Below, piece by piece: positions 46,040 to 55,397 of a stretch of 64,000 bases of DNA (position 1 is its first letter; every line of letters begins with the position of its first letter). Below the pieces are notes generated by a model that did not search any database, had not been told where the DNA came from, and worked only from the letters and a program-made list of their open reading frames with translations. The DNA lies in assembly GCA_016124895.1 (NCBI GenBank), contig WGMU01000024.1, positions 1 to 64,000 on the forward strand, given 5' to 3'. Origin of the DNA: a bacterium (GTDB lineage Bacteria > Planctomycetota > Planctomycetia > Planctomycetales > Planctomycetaceae). The position numbers were made by a program, and so were the translations under genes.

Positions 46040-48367
46040 ATGCTCGACTTTCTGAATCCGTGGATGCTCGCCGGACTCGCAGGCCTTGCTCTGCCGGTCA
46101 TCGCGCATCTGCTGAGCCGGCGGAAGTTTGACGTCGTCCACTGGGGGGCGATGCAGTTTCTGGAGCTGAGCAGGACGACGAGGCGGCGCGTGCGGCTCGA
46201 AGAACTGCTGCTGCTTCTGCTCCGCATGGCGATGGTCGGGCTGATTGCGATCGCTCTTGCGCGGCCGTGGCTGTCGGGCAGCGTGGCTTCGCTGTTTTCG
46301 ACGCGGCCGGCGTGCGACGTCGTCATTGTGATCGACAGTTCTTACAGCACCGACTGGGCTGGCGATGGCAGAACTCCGCACCTGACAGCGCGAGCGTGGT
46401 CGCGGTCATTGCTCGACGCGCTGGCTCCCGGTGACGCTGCCGGACTTGTCGACAGTCGCGAGGCACCGCAGCCGGTCCTCGAATCGCTGACGCAAGACTT
46501 CAGACTGATCCACACCGCGGCGGAGGAGCTGCCGGCGCCGACAGCTTCCGGCCGACTCAGCGAATCGATTCTCAAAGCGTTTCAGTTGTCGTCGGCGGGG
46601 ACAAATCTGTCGCGGCATATCGTTGTCGTGACGGACGGGCAGGCGCAAGCGTGGCAAGGCATTGATGACCATTTTCAACTGCAGCTTGACGAACTGCACG
46701 AGCAGGCGACTGTGCCACCGGAACTCTGGATCGTCAATACGCGAGCGCAGCACGCGACACCGGTGAACCATTCGGTCGATCGGCTCGAGCTGTCGCGTGA
46801 GGTCACCGTCGCCGACTTTCCGATCCGTATTCGCACCAAGATTCGCAACTCCGGCGGCAAGGCGGTTTCAACGCTGCTCACTCATCTGGAGATCGACGGC
46901 CAGCGGCTCGCCGAGCAGTCGCGCTCGGTACGCGTGCATCCAGGCGGTGAGGCGCAGGTTGAATTCGAGCATCGCTTCCGCACGCCTGGCTGCCATCGGG
47001 TGACTGTCGCGATTGACGCTGACAATCTGACCGCAGACGACCGATCCGATGCCGTCGTTGAAGTGGCCGCCGCGCTGCCCGTGCTGATGATCGACGGCAG
47101 TCCGCATCCCGACCCGACGCGCAGCGAAACGTTCTTTGCTCGACTGGCACTGTCACCGCCGAACAATCCTGCTCCGTGGATCTCCGTGCGAGTCGTCTCT
47201 GCCAGCGAGTTTCGTGCGGACTCAATCGGCGCGGCTCAGGTCGTCGTGCTCGCGAACGTCGCCTCGCTGACGGGGACTCAGACCGAAGCACTGACGACCT
47301 TCGTTGCCGACGGCGGCGGACTGGCGATCACGCTTGGCGATCAGATCAAACCGGCCTGGTACAACGAATTTCTGTTTGCCGACGGGACCGGTCTGCTCCC
47401 CGCGTCGATTGTCGAGTTTCGCAAGGCACCGCAGACACCCGAACAGAACGAACCGCCGCCGCCCGTGACGATCGACAGTGACAGCCTCAGGCTTCCCTGG
47501 ACCAGCCGGTTCCAGGCGGGTTCGGACGACGGTTTCCTGTCGGCGAGATTCACGAACTGGTACCAACTGCAGGAAGTAGAGAAACGGCGCAAGCTGTCCG
47601 GTCCAGACCTGGCATCCGACGAGCGACCGGACGGCTCGCGCCGTTCCACTGCCAAAGATAACTCAACGAATCGAACAAATCCTCCCGACGCCGTTGTCGC
47701 GGCGACGCTGTCGACCGGTGATTCGCTCATCGTGCAGCGGAAGTTCGGCCGCGGTGAGGTCGCTGTGTTTGCCTCGACGCTCGACGCCGACTGGTCGACG
47801 CTGCCGGCGAAGCCGGACTACGTCGAGTTTCTGCACGAGCTGATTTTTCGGCTGGCTTCGAGTCGCAGCCCGCGAAACCTCGACGTCGGAACTCCGATCG
47901 TCATGCCGATTCCTCGCGGCGAATCTGCGGCCGACTGGCTCGCGCTGTCGCCGCGCAGCGAGGAACTCGACATCGTCACGGCCGGCAACGAACTGCAACC
48001 GCTGCTGCGCATCGATGCGGTTTCGACGCCCGGTGTTTATCGGCTGCGTCATCGCGGCGCTGCCGCCGATCAACGCGCGAATGCCGCCACATCGTCCGAC
48101 GAACTGTTCGTTGCGAACGCCAACCGCGACGAGTCCGACTTGACGCCGCTGACCGACGAACGCTGGACCGAACTGACGGCCGAGGGCCGCTTCCGACTGA
48201 TCGAAGCTCCGAGTGACCTGTTCGGGGCCGTGCGCGAGGAATCTGCCCGCGTCGAAATCTGGTTCGGTCTGCTGCTGATTTTCGTTCTATTTCTGATCGG
48301 CGAAGTCCTGCTGACGCGCCGCCTCGTGCAAGGCGGGCATTCGTACGGCCCCGACGCGGTGGTTTGA
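46040..48367 (+). CDS. BatA-type membrane protein with vWA domain
   Basis: The 775-residue protein begins with the BatA N-terminal domain (MLDFLNPWMLAGLAGLALPV then IAHLLSRRKFDVVHWGAMQF) with two membrane segments. A von Willebrand A domain follows, whose MIDAS motif is DSSYS (residues 99-103). After a long beta-rich periplasmic part there is a final membrane segment (IWFGLLLIFVLFLIGEVLL). Planctomycetes usually carry such genes in clusters with MoxR ATPases and DUF58 proteins. None of those is adjacent here. The function is envelope-related but unknown. Confidence 0.85.
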   Translation: MLDFLNPWMLAGLAGLALPVIAHLLSRRKFDVVHWGAMQFLELSRTTRRRVRLEELLLLLLRMAMVGLIAIALARPWLSGSVASLFSTRPACDVVIVIDSSYSTDWAGDGRTPHLTARAWSRSLLDALAPGDAAGLVDSREAPQPVLESLTQDFRLIHTAAEELPAPTASGRLSESILKAFQLSSAGTNLSRHIVVVTDGQAQAWQGIDDHFQLQLDELHEQATVPPELWIVNTRAQHATPVNHSVDRLELSREVTVADFPIRIRTKIRNSGGKAVSTLLTHLEIDGQRLAEQSRSVRVHPGGEAQVEFEHRFRTPGCHRVTVAIDADNLTADDRSDAVVEVAAALPVLMIDGSPHPDPTRSETFFARLALSPPNNPAPWISVRVVSASEFRADSIGAAQVVVLANVASLTGTQTEALTTFVADGGGLAITLGDQIKPAWYNEFLFADGTGLLPASIVEFRKAPQTPEQNEPPPPVTIDSDSLRLPWTSRFQAGSDDGFLSARFTNWYQLQEVEKRRKLSGPDLASDERPDGSRRSTAKDNSTNRTNPPDAVVAATLSTGDSLIVQRKFGRGEVAVFASTLDADWSTLPAKPDYVEFLHELIFRLASSRSPRNLDVGTPIVMPIPRGESAADWLALSPRSEELDIVTAGNELQPLLRIDAVSTPGVYRLRHRGAAADQRANAATSSDELFVANANRDESDLTPLTDERWTELTAEGRFRLIEAPSDLFGAVREESARVEIWFGLLLIFVLFLIGEVLLTRRLVQGGHSYGPDAVV

Positions 48368-48491
48368 AATCGGTCGTCGTGCCACAGATTCTCAGGCAGT
48401 GGTGGTTGCTGTGGTCGACCGAGGCTGCAAGAATTTTCGCAAGGTTCTCTGTCAAAAATCAGACTATGCGAATCCGTTGGAGTTTCCCGAA

Positions 48492-49088
48492 ATGAGCGAC
48501 GTCAAAATCACGGCCGAACCGCTGGCAGTTGGCTCGATGTGCAAATTCATCGTCGACAGGCCAGTTTACGAAAACCGATCGTACTGGTTTGGCAATGCGG
48601 AAGCCGCGGAACTCGCCCCGCTGGCCAGGCGGCTGTTTGCGGTGCCCGGTGTCGCTCAGGTGTTGATTTCGCATCAGACGATCACGGTGACAAAGATCAG
48701 CCCGCAACCGTGGCAGATGACCGGTCCCCAGATCGGCGCGGCCATTCGCGAGCACATCGCGTCCGGCGAGGCCGCAGTCAGTAGCGAGTTGCAGGACAAG
48801 TTGCCGTCTGCTGAGGAACTGCGGACACGAGTTGAGACGATCATCAACGACGAGATCGCTCCGTCGGTCGCTTCGCACGGCGGCAGCATTCGCGTGGTCG
48901 ACGTCAAAGACAACGTCGTGCTGCTGCAGATGGGTGGCGGCTGCCAGGGCTGCTCGTCCGCGACGGCAACACTGAAGTTCGGTGTCGAAGCCGCCATCCG
49001 CCGAGCGATCCCGGAAGTCGGCGAGATCATCGACACGACGGATCACTCGGCCGGAGCTAACCCGTACTACACCGCCGACACGGCGTAG
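48492..49088 (+). CDS. Nfu-type iron-sulfur carrier protein
   Basis: The 198-residue protein has an N-terminal Nfu_N-like domain (NAEAAELAPLARRLFAVPGV, then VLISHQTITVTKIS) and a C-terminal NifU domain with the CxxC cluster site (MGGGCQGCSSATATLKFGVE). It should assemble or transfer 4Fe-4S clusters. The N-terminal domain lacks the cysteines of a true A-type scaffold, as usual for Nfu. The start at 48492 is chosen because homology begins there. An upstream frame to 48399 adds an implausible tail. Confidence 0.9.
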   Translation: MSDVKITAEPLAVGSMCKFIVDRPVYENRSYWFGNAEAAELAPLARRLFAVPGVAQVLISHQTITVTKISPQPWQMTGPQIGAAIREHIASGEAAVSSELQDKLPSAEELRTRVETIINDEIAPSVASHGGSIRVVDVKDNVVLLQMGGGCQGCSSATATLKFGVEAAIRRAIPEVGEIIDTTDHSAGANPYYTADTA

Positions 49089-49148
49089 ACTGTCGTGCTG
49101 ATGGGGGCGAGCGTTTCTCTGCTCGAATCTTTCTGCAGCCGGGATTGC

Positions 49149-51584
49149 CTATTGTGGCTGCAGTTCAGGGAATAGTCGGCCAAACAGCATTTCGCCATTG
49201 CGGACGACAAAGAACTTCAACGACGTCCCTCGCTCCATTTCGGCGATCCGCTGCAGCGCGTAGTCAACGTTCTCTGGGCTGAGCGTTTCCCACTTGTCGA
49301 GTCCGACGAGCACGTCGCCCGACTGCAGACCCGCTCGCGAGGCCGGACTGATTTTCCGGACCTCGCTGATGCGCATCCCACCGTGGTAGGTATGGTTCTT
49401 TTCGCCTGGATCACCTGCGACGGCTGGTCCGAGTTTCAACCCGAGCCGCGTCCAGAGCGTTGCTGCTTTGCCTGACTCGGGTTCCGCGTCGGCATCACTG
49501 GCCGCCAGTCCGGAGTTCGTTTCGGCGTCAGGCTCTCCGGTTTTGGGTTTGCCGGCTTCGGCCTCGCTGGTCGCGGATGCAGCAGCCTTGACCTCGGCTT
49601 CCATCCGTTCGAACAGTCGCCGAATCCGATCGTGCGCACCCGGCGTGTGGCGAATGGCAATCCGCACAAAGCCGTCAATGACGACTTCCGCCTGCACGTC
49701 ATCTGACTTCCAGGAATCCGGATTGATCGACGACCGAACGTGTTCGACGAGTTTTCTTGCCGCGTCGGCATCCGATTCTCCATCGTTCAGGAATTTCAAC
49801 AGCAGACGACGACTCGGCGTGTAGTGGCGTACGACGAGTGCCACTGTTGACGGCAGGATCGTTTGATACCGCCCGTCCGAGACCCGCACCGGCGGCAGTT
49901 CGGTGACCGCGGAAGTCTGAAGCCCGCCGTTATCGACCTGCAGCGGCTGTCCCGTCGAACGTTGAGGGCGAAGGTCCGTCAACGGTGAGTCGGTTGGCAT
50001 TGCGGGCAGCGCATTGACCACCATGGTCGAACGGATCGGTAACTCAACAATTGGAGTGCTGATTCTCCCGACGCGATGCAGCATTTCCAGATTGTTGGGT
50101 GAGGTTTTTGCTGCTGGCACGCCTGACGTTTCGCGGTCCAGCAGTCGAGTGAGTGACTGCAGCAGTCCCTGAATCTGAGTATGAACCTCCTGGCTCTGAC
50201 GGATGACCAGCGAACTCCCTCCGACGAAGGTGCTGATCGTTCCCTGGCCACCGACCTCGGCCCAGGAATCTGGCTCAATCGTCGAGACGATCAACGTCGT
50301 CAGTCGCTCCAGCCGTACTTCCCGATCCGCTTCTGTACCGGCCAGTTCCGGAACGCGGTATGCCTGCACGATCAGTTTTCCAGCCGCTCGCACTCGGCTG
50401 GTGATTTTCAGAACTTCGTTATCAATCACTGTCGTCAGGCCCAGATCATCCAGCAGCAGGTGGAGCGTCGACCGCAGCGTGACGCCTTCCAGAGCCATCG
50501 AGACAGCGTGATCAGGCGCGACACCCTCTTCTTCGAACGCCATCGCGTCAATGACGACGTTGATCCCAGCCTTCTGCGCCAGATCTCTGATGACTTCCTG
50601 CAGCGGAGCGTCGTGTGCAACAAGTTCGATTGGCTGATTGAGTGCCCCTTCAATTGCAGCCTGAGCGGAACCCGCTGCTGGCTGGGATCCGGTTGGCTTC
50701 GTCTCTCCTTGCTGCTGTGGCGTTTGATGTTCGCGGTTTCGCAGAGCTGCTTGCAGGTTCAGCACGTCGCCTCCGACGTCCTGAATCAGTGTTCGCAGGG
50801 ATCGAATCTCTGAGATCACCTGCTGGAGTTCTGGCGCCGCTGGCGCATCCTCTGCAGCAGCGGTTCTGTTCATCGACGCGGGCTGAGATTTACGGTTTGA
50901 TTCCGGGTGTTGCTCGCCGAAGGAAGTTGCATCGCTCGTTGACGAAGCGGCCAGTGAATCGTGCTGCGATGGAACCTTCAGCCAGTTCAGAACGCGAGGA
51001 TAAAACTGCTCGGCAACTTCAACCGCCTGCTTCACCTGGGCAGCGTCCGTCAGTGTGCCGGTCAGGATGACTGCGTCCTGGACCGCGTCGACGCCAATCT
51101 TCGCGTCGGGAAAATGCCTTCGCAGAATCAGCTCCAGTTGCCGCGTGTCTCCGTCGACAAGAACAACGAAGTGCTGTCTGTTTCCGGCTTCGTCGACAAC
51201 GTCGAAGGCGGTTACTCCCGGACGCTGCGGCCTGAGCTGCAACGTATTCGCGTCGAGCGATTCGACTCCGAGAATCTCCTGATTGATTCCGTCAATTGAG
51301 GCGACCTTCTTCTCGAATCGCAACTCGCGCGGCTGCTGTTCGGTCACGTAAAGTGTGTTTTCCGGATCTGGCGAAACAGCCTGTCGTCTGATGGCGACCT
51401 CCGGTTCACTCTGCTCGCCGGTCGGGTTCGGCGCCGCCGAAGGGGCGTTCTCCGCCGACAGACCCGGCGGGGCGGGAGTCGTTTCGATGCCGCGTGCTCC
51501 CGACTGCGCCACCAGCGGCCTTTGGCTAACGGCAACCGCCGCAAGTATCAGGATGGCAGGTGTGCTGAGTTTCTTCCTGAACAT
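49149..51584 (-). CDS. Exported protein with secretin-N/BON-like domains and C-terminal PDZ
   Basis: The 811-residue protein has a signal peptide (STPAILILAAVAVSQRPLVA). A pilus/secretin N-terminal domain (about residues 75-145, LDANTLQLRPQRPGVTAFDV) is followed by a BON-like segment (GVDAVQDAVILTGTLTDAAQ), a helical linker and a secretin-type STN domain (about 325-400, DAPLQEVIRDLAQKAGINVV). The end is a PDZ domain (GMRISEVRKISPASRAGLQS, GDVLVGLDKWETLS). It is not a full secretin, since the pore-forming C-terminal domain is missing. It lies directly downstream of the M56 peptidase gene, so it may share its BlaI control. Confidence 0.75.
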   Translation of the reverse strand: MFRKKLSTPAILILAAVAVSQRPLVAQSGARGIETTPAPPGLSAENAPSAAPNPTGEQSEPEVAIRRQAVSPDPENTLYVTEQQPRELRFEKKVASIDGINQEILGVESLDANTLQLRPQRPGVTAFDVVDEAGNRQHFVVLVDGDTRQLELILRRHFPDAKIGVDAVQDAVILTGTLTDAAQVKQAVEVAEQFYPRVLNWLKVPSQHDSLAASSTSDATSFGEQHPESNRKSQPASMNRTAAAEDAPAAPELQQVISEIRSLRTLIQDVGGDVLNLQAALRNREHQTPQQQGETKPTGSQPAAGSAQAAIEGALNQPIELVAHDAPLQEVIRDLAQKAGINVVIDAMAFEEEGVAPDHAVSMALEGVTLRSTLHLLLDDLGLTTVIDNEVLKITSRVRAAGKLIVQAYRVPELAGTEADREVRLERLTTLIVSTIEPDSWAEVGGQGTISTFVGGSSLVIRQSQEVHTQIQGLLQSLTRLLDRETSGVPAAKTSPNNLEMLHRVGRISTPIVELPIRSTMVVNALPAMPTDSPLTDLRPQRSTGQPLQVDNGGLQTSAVTELPPVRVSDGRYQTILPSTVALVVRHYTPSRRLLLKFLNDGESDADAARKLVEHVRSSINPDSWKSDDVQAEVVIDGFVRIAIRHTPGAHDRIRRLFERMEAEVKAAASATSEAEAGKPKTGEPDAETNSGLAASDADAEPESGKAATLWTRLGLKLGPAVAGDPGEKNHTYHGGMRISEVRKISPASRAGLQSGDVLVGLDKWETLSPENVDYALQRIAEMERGTSLKFFVVRNGEMLFGRLFPELQPQ

Positions 51585-51658
51585 GATTCATCTCCGAATG
51601 CGAAAGGCTGTTCTGCGCCGGCAGCCGCAGGAGTCGGTTCTGTGAGATAGAGAACGGG

Positions 51659-53314
51659 TCAATCCGATGGCAGTTGGTTCGCGTCGAGGTTTCTGAGAAT
51701 GGCCAGCCGTGACCGCAGCCTGTCGATGGCCTGCCCCAGCTGCGAGTCGCTCTCATGCGAAGCGAGAAGCCGATCCAGTTCGACCAGTTCGTCGGTCAGC
51801 AATGCTGTTTCGATCGCCAGGTGAGCGGCTTCGTCTGCGAGCTGGCTCCGCAGACCGGCGCTGTTCTCGACGCTGGCTGGGGCAGCAGTGACAGGTGGCA
51901 GCGCTGAGGCTGCCAGGTCGTATCGCGGTTTCGATTCCGGATGCGACGATTCGAGCTGTATTGTCGGCTGAGTGGTCAAGCCATTCTCTGACAGCGAAGC
52001 TTTGTCCGAAGAGCCCTCCGCGTATCGGACGCTGGGGCCATTGACTGCCAGGAGTCCGCCGACCAGCGTCAGGCACAAAAGCAGCACTGCTTGCCGTCGT
52101 CGACTCGACCAGATGTCCGTATCGGTCGGCGCGAGCAGACGTTCGACTCGGTCCGTGATGTGACTGCGGTGGCCGCCGGCGGACAGGGCGACGGCGCCGA
52201 GCCGTTGCGCTGATCGCCATTCCGCGACGACCGTCAGGCAGCGGGCAAGCGAAACCGGATCGATGGAGCGGCTGACTGCCCAGTCGTCAGACTGGAACTC
52301 CGCCTGTAACTGCCACTGTCGCCGCGCGAGAAAGTTCAGTGGCTGCCAGGCAAACACGGACGTCAGCAGTCGACCGACGTGCAGCCACGCAACGTCGCCG
52401 CGAACCAGATGAGCGATCTCGTGCGCGAGCAGCGAGGTCAGTTCGGTTTCGGCCAGACGACTGTCGAGATTCGCTGGCAGGACAATCTTCCAGTGCCGGA
52501 CGCCGAACGCGACCGGCTCGGAAAACCGTTCGCTGGTCAGCAGCTCGACGTGCTGTTTCACATTAAGACGTTTCCGCAACTCGTCGAGCAGCTTCAACTG
52601 GTGCCAGCTTGCCGGCCTCAGTCCGCGCGTTGTGTGTAGAAAAAGCACCCACTCGATGCAGTACCACAGCAATCCGGCTGTACTGACCACAGCGAGCAAC
52701 AGCGTCGCCAGGAACAGCCACCGTGCCGTCTTCTCCGACGCTTCCCGGGCGGATGGACTTGAGGAATCAGAATGAGCCGGCAGCACAATTGAGGCCGAAC
52801 GCAGCAGCGTTGGTGACTCCGTCGGTTCTGTCAGTGTTAAGACACCAGCAGTCGGTCGCGCGAAGATCGGTGTTTCCTGCTCAGCGGAGGCAATCGTCGC
52901 TTCGCTCGCCATGTCAGTTGCTTCTGCGGATGCGACTGGCTCGACACTGCGCAGGCGATTGAGCGATTCCCGCACAAGTGACAGCGAGTCTTCGACGGTC
53001 AGATTCAGATCGGCAGATACTTCCGTGAGGTCAACGTCGCGCGCGGCCGGCGGCAGTGGCGACAATCCTGCCGGAGCCGGAGCTTCGCGTGCTTCCAGCA
53101 GTGGAATTCCTGATCCCGTGACAGTCTGCAGACCGGCTGTGAACAGCCCGGCAGTCGCGGCAAACTTCCACAGACGCTCCTGCAGCGAATGGCTCGCTGT
53201 CTGGCGCAGCTTCAGCCAGAGCCAGACGCCGCCGAGCAGTGCCGTCGAATGCAGCCAGTAAGTCGTGGCGAACGACAGCGCCGCCTCGCAGACACGGATC
53301 GATTCACTGCTCAT
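51659..53314 (-). CDS. M56 metallopeptidase, BlaR1-like sensor
   Basis: The 551-residue protein has hydrophobic segments at residues 20-36, 198-228 and again near 395-415. The zinc-protease motif HEIAH (His298-Glu299, His302) sits in the loop after the second group. Such M56 proteins sense a signal and cleave the paired BlaI-type repressor. The penicillin-binding sensor domain of true BlaR1 is absent. Instead, the C-terminal 130 residues form a periplasmic helical region. The start overlaps the end of the repressor gene by 11 nt. Confidence 0.88.
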   Translation of the reverse strand: MSSESIRVCEAALSFATTYWLHSTALLGGVWLWLKLRQTASHSLQERLWKFAATAGLFTAGLQTVTGSGIPLLEAREAPAPAGLSPLPPAARDVDLTEVSADLNLTVEDSLSLVRESLNRLRSVEPVASAEATDMASEATIASAEQETPIFARPTAGVLTLTEPTESPTLLRSASIVLPAHSDSSSPSAREASEKTARWLFLATLLLAVVSTAGLLWYCIEWVLFLHTTRGLRPASWHQLKLLDELRKRLNVKQHVELLTSERFSEPVAFGVRHWKIVLPANLDSRLAETELTSLLAHEIAHLVRGDVAWLHVGRLLTSVFAWQPLNFLARRQWQLQAEFQSDDWAVSRSIDPVSLARCLTVVAEWRSAQRLGAVALSAGGHRSHITDRVERLLAPTDTDIWSSRRRQAVLLLCLTLVGGLLAVNGPSVRYAEGSSDKASLSENGLTTQPTIQLESSHPESKPRYDLAASALPPVTAAPASVENSAGLRSQLADEAAHLAIETALLTDELVELDRLLASHESDSQLGQAIDRLRSRLAILRNLDANQLPSD

Positions 53315-53696
53315 CGCGAAGCTCCTTCTCCTTGTCCCGGACGAGCTTCTTCAACCGGGCGAGTTCGTCCGCCGTGATGTCCGCACCGGCGAGCAGGTGC
53401 GCGACGAGCTGCGTCCGGTCGCCCTGAAACATCCGCTCGGCGAGGTCGCTGACCATCGACTGCCCGACGTCTTCGCGGCGGATTTTCGGGCGATAGATGT
53501 TCGCCCGACGTTCGCTGCGGTGCGTGACGTAGCCGGCGGTCTCCATACGCGAGAGCATCGTCGCGACGGTCGTATGCGCAACGGAATGTCGCGGCTCGAT
53601 GGCCTCACGCACCTCGGCGACTGCTGCCTCACCACGATCCCACAGGACCTGCATGATGGCCAGTTGAAGTTCCGCCAGCCTGACTCGCCGCCTCAT
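53304..53696 (-). CDS. BlaI/MecI-type winged-helix repressor
   Basis: The 130-residue protein has the BlaI winged-helix layout: LAELQLAIMQVLWDRGEAAV, then VAHTTVATMLSRMETAGYVT and HRSERRANIYRPKI. The C-terminal dimerisation helix includes DRTQLVAHLLAGADITADEL. AAGGAG precedes the ATG. It should repress its own operon (repressor, M56 peptidase, secretin-N/PDZ protein) by binding the palindromic sites found just upstream. Confidence 0.93.
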   Translation of the reverse strand: MRRRVRLAELQLAIMQVLWDRGEAAVAEVREAIEPRHSVAHTTVATMLSRMETAGYVTHRSERRANIYRPKIRREDVGQSMVSDLAERMFQGDRTQLVAHLLAGADITADELARLKKLVRDKEKELRDEQ

Positions 53697-53723
53697 CTGC
53701 TGCTCCTTGTTACGTCGCCACTG

Positions 53724-53758
53724 CTACTCAAGTAGAAGATATCTACGACTGCAGTAGA
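53724..53758. promoter_or_regulatory. Array of overlapping palindromes, probable BlaI-type operator
   Basis: Three overlapping dyads lie 28-62 nt upstream of the repressor ATG: CTACTCAAGTAG (53724-53735), GTAGAAGATATCTAC (53732-53746) and TCTACGACTGCAGTAGA (53742-53758). All use the CTAC/GTAG arms that BlaI-family repressors favour. Their position fits autoregulation. The rest of the 343-base gap (53697-54039) shows no gene. Confidence 0.65.
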
Positions 53759-54039
53759 AGATCGTCAAGAGCGGTTTCCGAATTCTCCTGCTGCGTGAAC
53801 CTTCTTCGGCTGTCGTCAGCGACGTCGGCGTCGGCTGTCAGTAGTTACTGGCACAAAAAGACAGATTTATGAACAAACGATTTCAGAAATCTCTGAGGGC
53901 GGCGTTGTCGCCAAATCCACCGAGACGTATAAGTTCGGCCGAGCTGCTGACCCGCTGGTTGTGACATCCGACTGAGTCAATCCGGTGACTCGCGGGCGGG
54001 TTCAGCCACACCGCTAATCTCTTCGCAGGGAACCGTGAC

Positions 54040-54459
54040 ATGACACAGGCATGTCTGACGGAAACCCAGGCTCAGAGCCTGATCGAAGCTGCCTACCACG
54101 AGGCGCGGCGCCACCAGTGGATCGAAAGTCAGAAGCAGCGTCGTGACCTCGGCGACACCGCCTTCCGTGACTGGTATCGCCACCACTGGTGGTCCTTCCT
54201 GCGGCATCGGCACATCGAACATCTGATGGGCGAGTGCCTGTGGTTCGAATTCGAGTCGGCAACGTTCGGCTGCCTGCACAGCCTGCTGGTTACGTTTGAC
54301 GACGTCGCCGAGGAGATTATAGAGCAGTACCGAAATGGACGTGAGAATCTGGATATCATCAACTGGGCGCTGCACTATCGCTGGGACATGGACAGCGTTT
54401 ACGAGTGTCTGGTCCAGATCAACATGAATGGTGCGCGGATTCAGCCCGACCTGATGTGA
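54040..54459 (+). CDS. Hypothetical aromatic-rich protein
   Basis: The 139-residue protein is rich in Trp, His and Tyr (RDWYRHHWWSFLRHRHIEHL) and in helices (YECLVQINMNGARIQP). There is no signal peptide or membrane segment. I do not recognise the family. It stands about 250 nt before a sigma-factor gene with no clear link. Confidence 0.55.
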   Translation: MTQACLTETQAQSLIEAAYHEARRHQWIESQKQRRDLGDTAFRDWYRHHWWSFLRHRHIEHLMGECLWFEFESATFGCLHSLLVTFDDVAEEIIEQYRNGRENLDIINWALHYRWDMDSVYECLVQINMNGARIQPDLM

Positions 54460-54714
54460 CAGCACCGTTCCACGTTGTCAGGTCGGACCGATCTGCCGGG
54501 TCAAATCCGGGTCTCGTTTTCGCTTCGCGTCCCGGAGCGGTGAGTAAGATTTCGTACTCCGCGGAATTTCGTTGGAGCAGTTTCAGGAGACGACACCGCG
54601 GGTTAATTCTCTGTCCGTTTCATCACATTCCTGGGCATTCCGGACTTGAAGCCCGAAATCGGTCTGCCTGATAATCCGTCACGTTTTCGACGACCAGAAC
54701 CAGGGCCATTCGCT

Positions 54715-55308
54715 ATGCAGAGCAGACTGGCTGACTTCGATACGCTGATCCTGCGGCTGACAAACGGTGACAAGGACGCACCGCGTGAACTGGTTGAGCG
54801 ATTCGGGCCGCACATCATCCGTGCGATTCGCAGACGCTTCCGAACTCAGAAGATGCGGACCTTGTACGAAACGGAAGACTGCCTGCAGTCCGTATGGGCC
54901 TCGATCTTCAGTGATCTGGAGCGGCTGAGAGAACTCGAATCACCGCAGCAGCTCGTCAATTATCTGGCGACAGTGGCCGCAAACAAACTGGTCGACAACA
55001 ACCGCAGGCACAGTTCGCAGAAGAACAATGTCGGCCTGGAAACGTCCGTCGAGTCCGAGGCTGATGCCTTCGAGATGGAAGCAGCAGACCCCAGTCCCAG
55101 TCAGATGGCAGCCGCCCGCGATGAATGGGATCATCAGACAAAGAAGCTGACGAACCGCGAGAAGACCGTTCTGTCGCTGCACCTGGCGGGTCACAGTAGC
55201 GGTGAGATCGCACAGCAGATGGACGTGACCAGCCGGGGTATTCGTCAGATGATTGCGCACGTCTCTGACGTGCTGCTGCGTCGGCGTATGCGTCCGCCGG
55301 GCGAGTAA
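54715..55308 (+). CDS. ECF-type RNA polymerase sigma factor
   Basis: The 197-residue protein has region 2 (VERFGPHIIRAIRRRFRTQK, LYETEDCLQSVWASIFSDLE) and region 4 (LTNREKTVLSLHLAGHSSGE, then IAQQMDVTSRGIRQMIAHVS). It is of the planctomycete ECF group that is linked to protein kinases. The ATG at 54715 gives the family start. The next gene, 89 nt on, is a Ser/Thr kinase on the same strand, a typical ECF-STK pair. Confidence 0.85.
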   Translation: MQSRLADFDTLILRLTNGDKDAPRELVERFGPHIIRAIRRRFRTQKMRTLYETEDCLQSVWASIFSDLERLRELESPQQLVNYLATVAANKLVDNNRRHSSQKNNVGLETSVESEADAFEMEAADPSPSQMAAARDEWDHQTKKLTNREKTVLSLHLAGHSSGEIAQQMDVTSRGIRQMIAHVSDVLLRRRMRPPGE

Positions 55309-55397
55309 AGTATGGCGAAACGTTGACTCAAGAGCTGCCGGACACGCGGTAGACTTCGACCCGCTTCTGTTTTTTCAAGTTTTTCAAAGTCGACACA

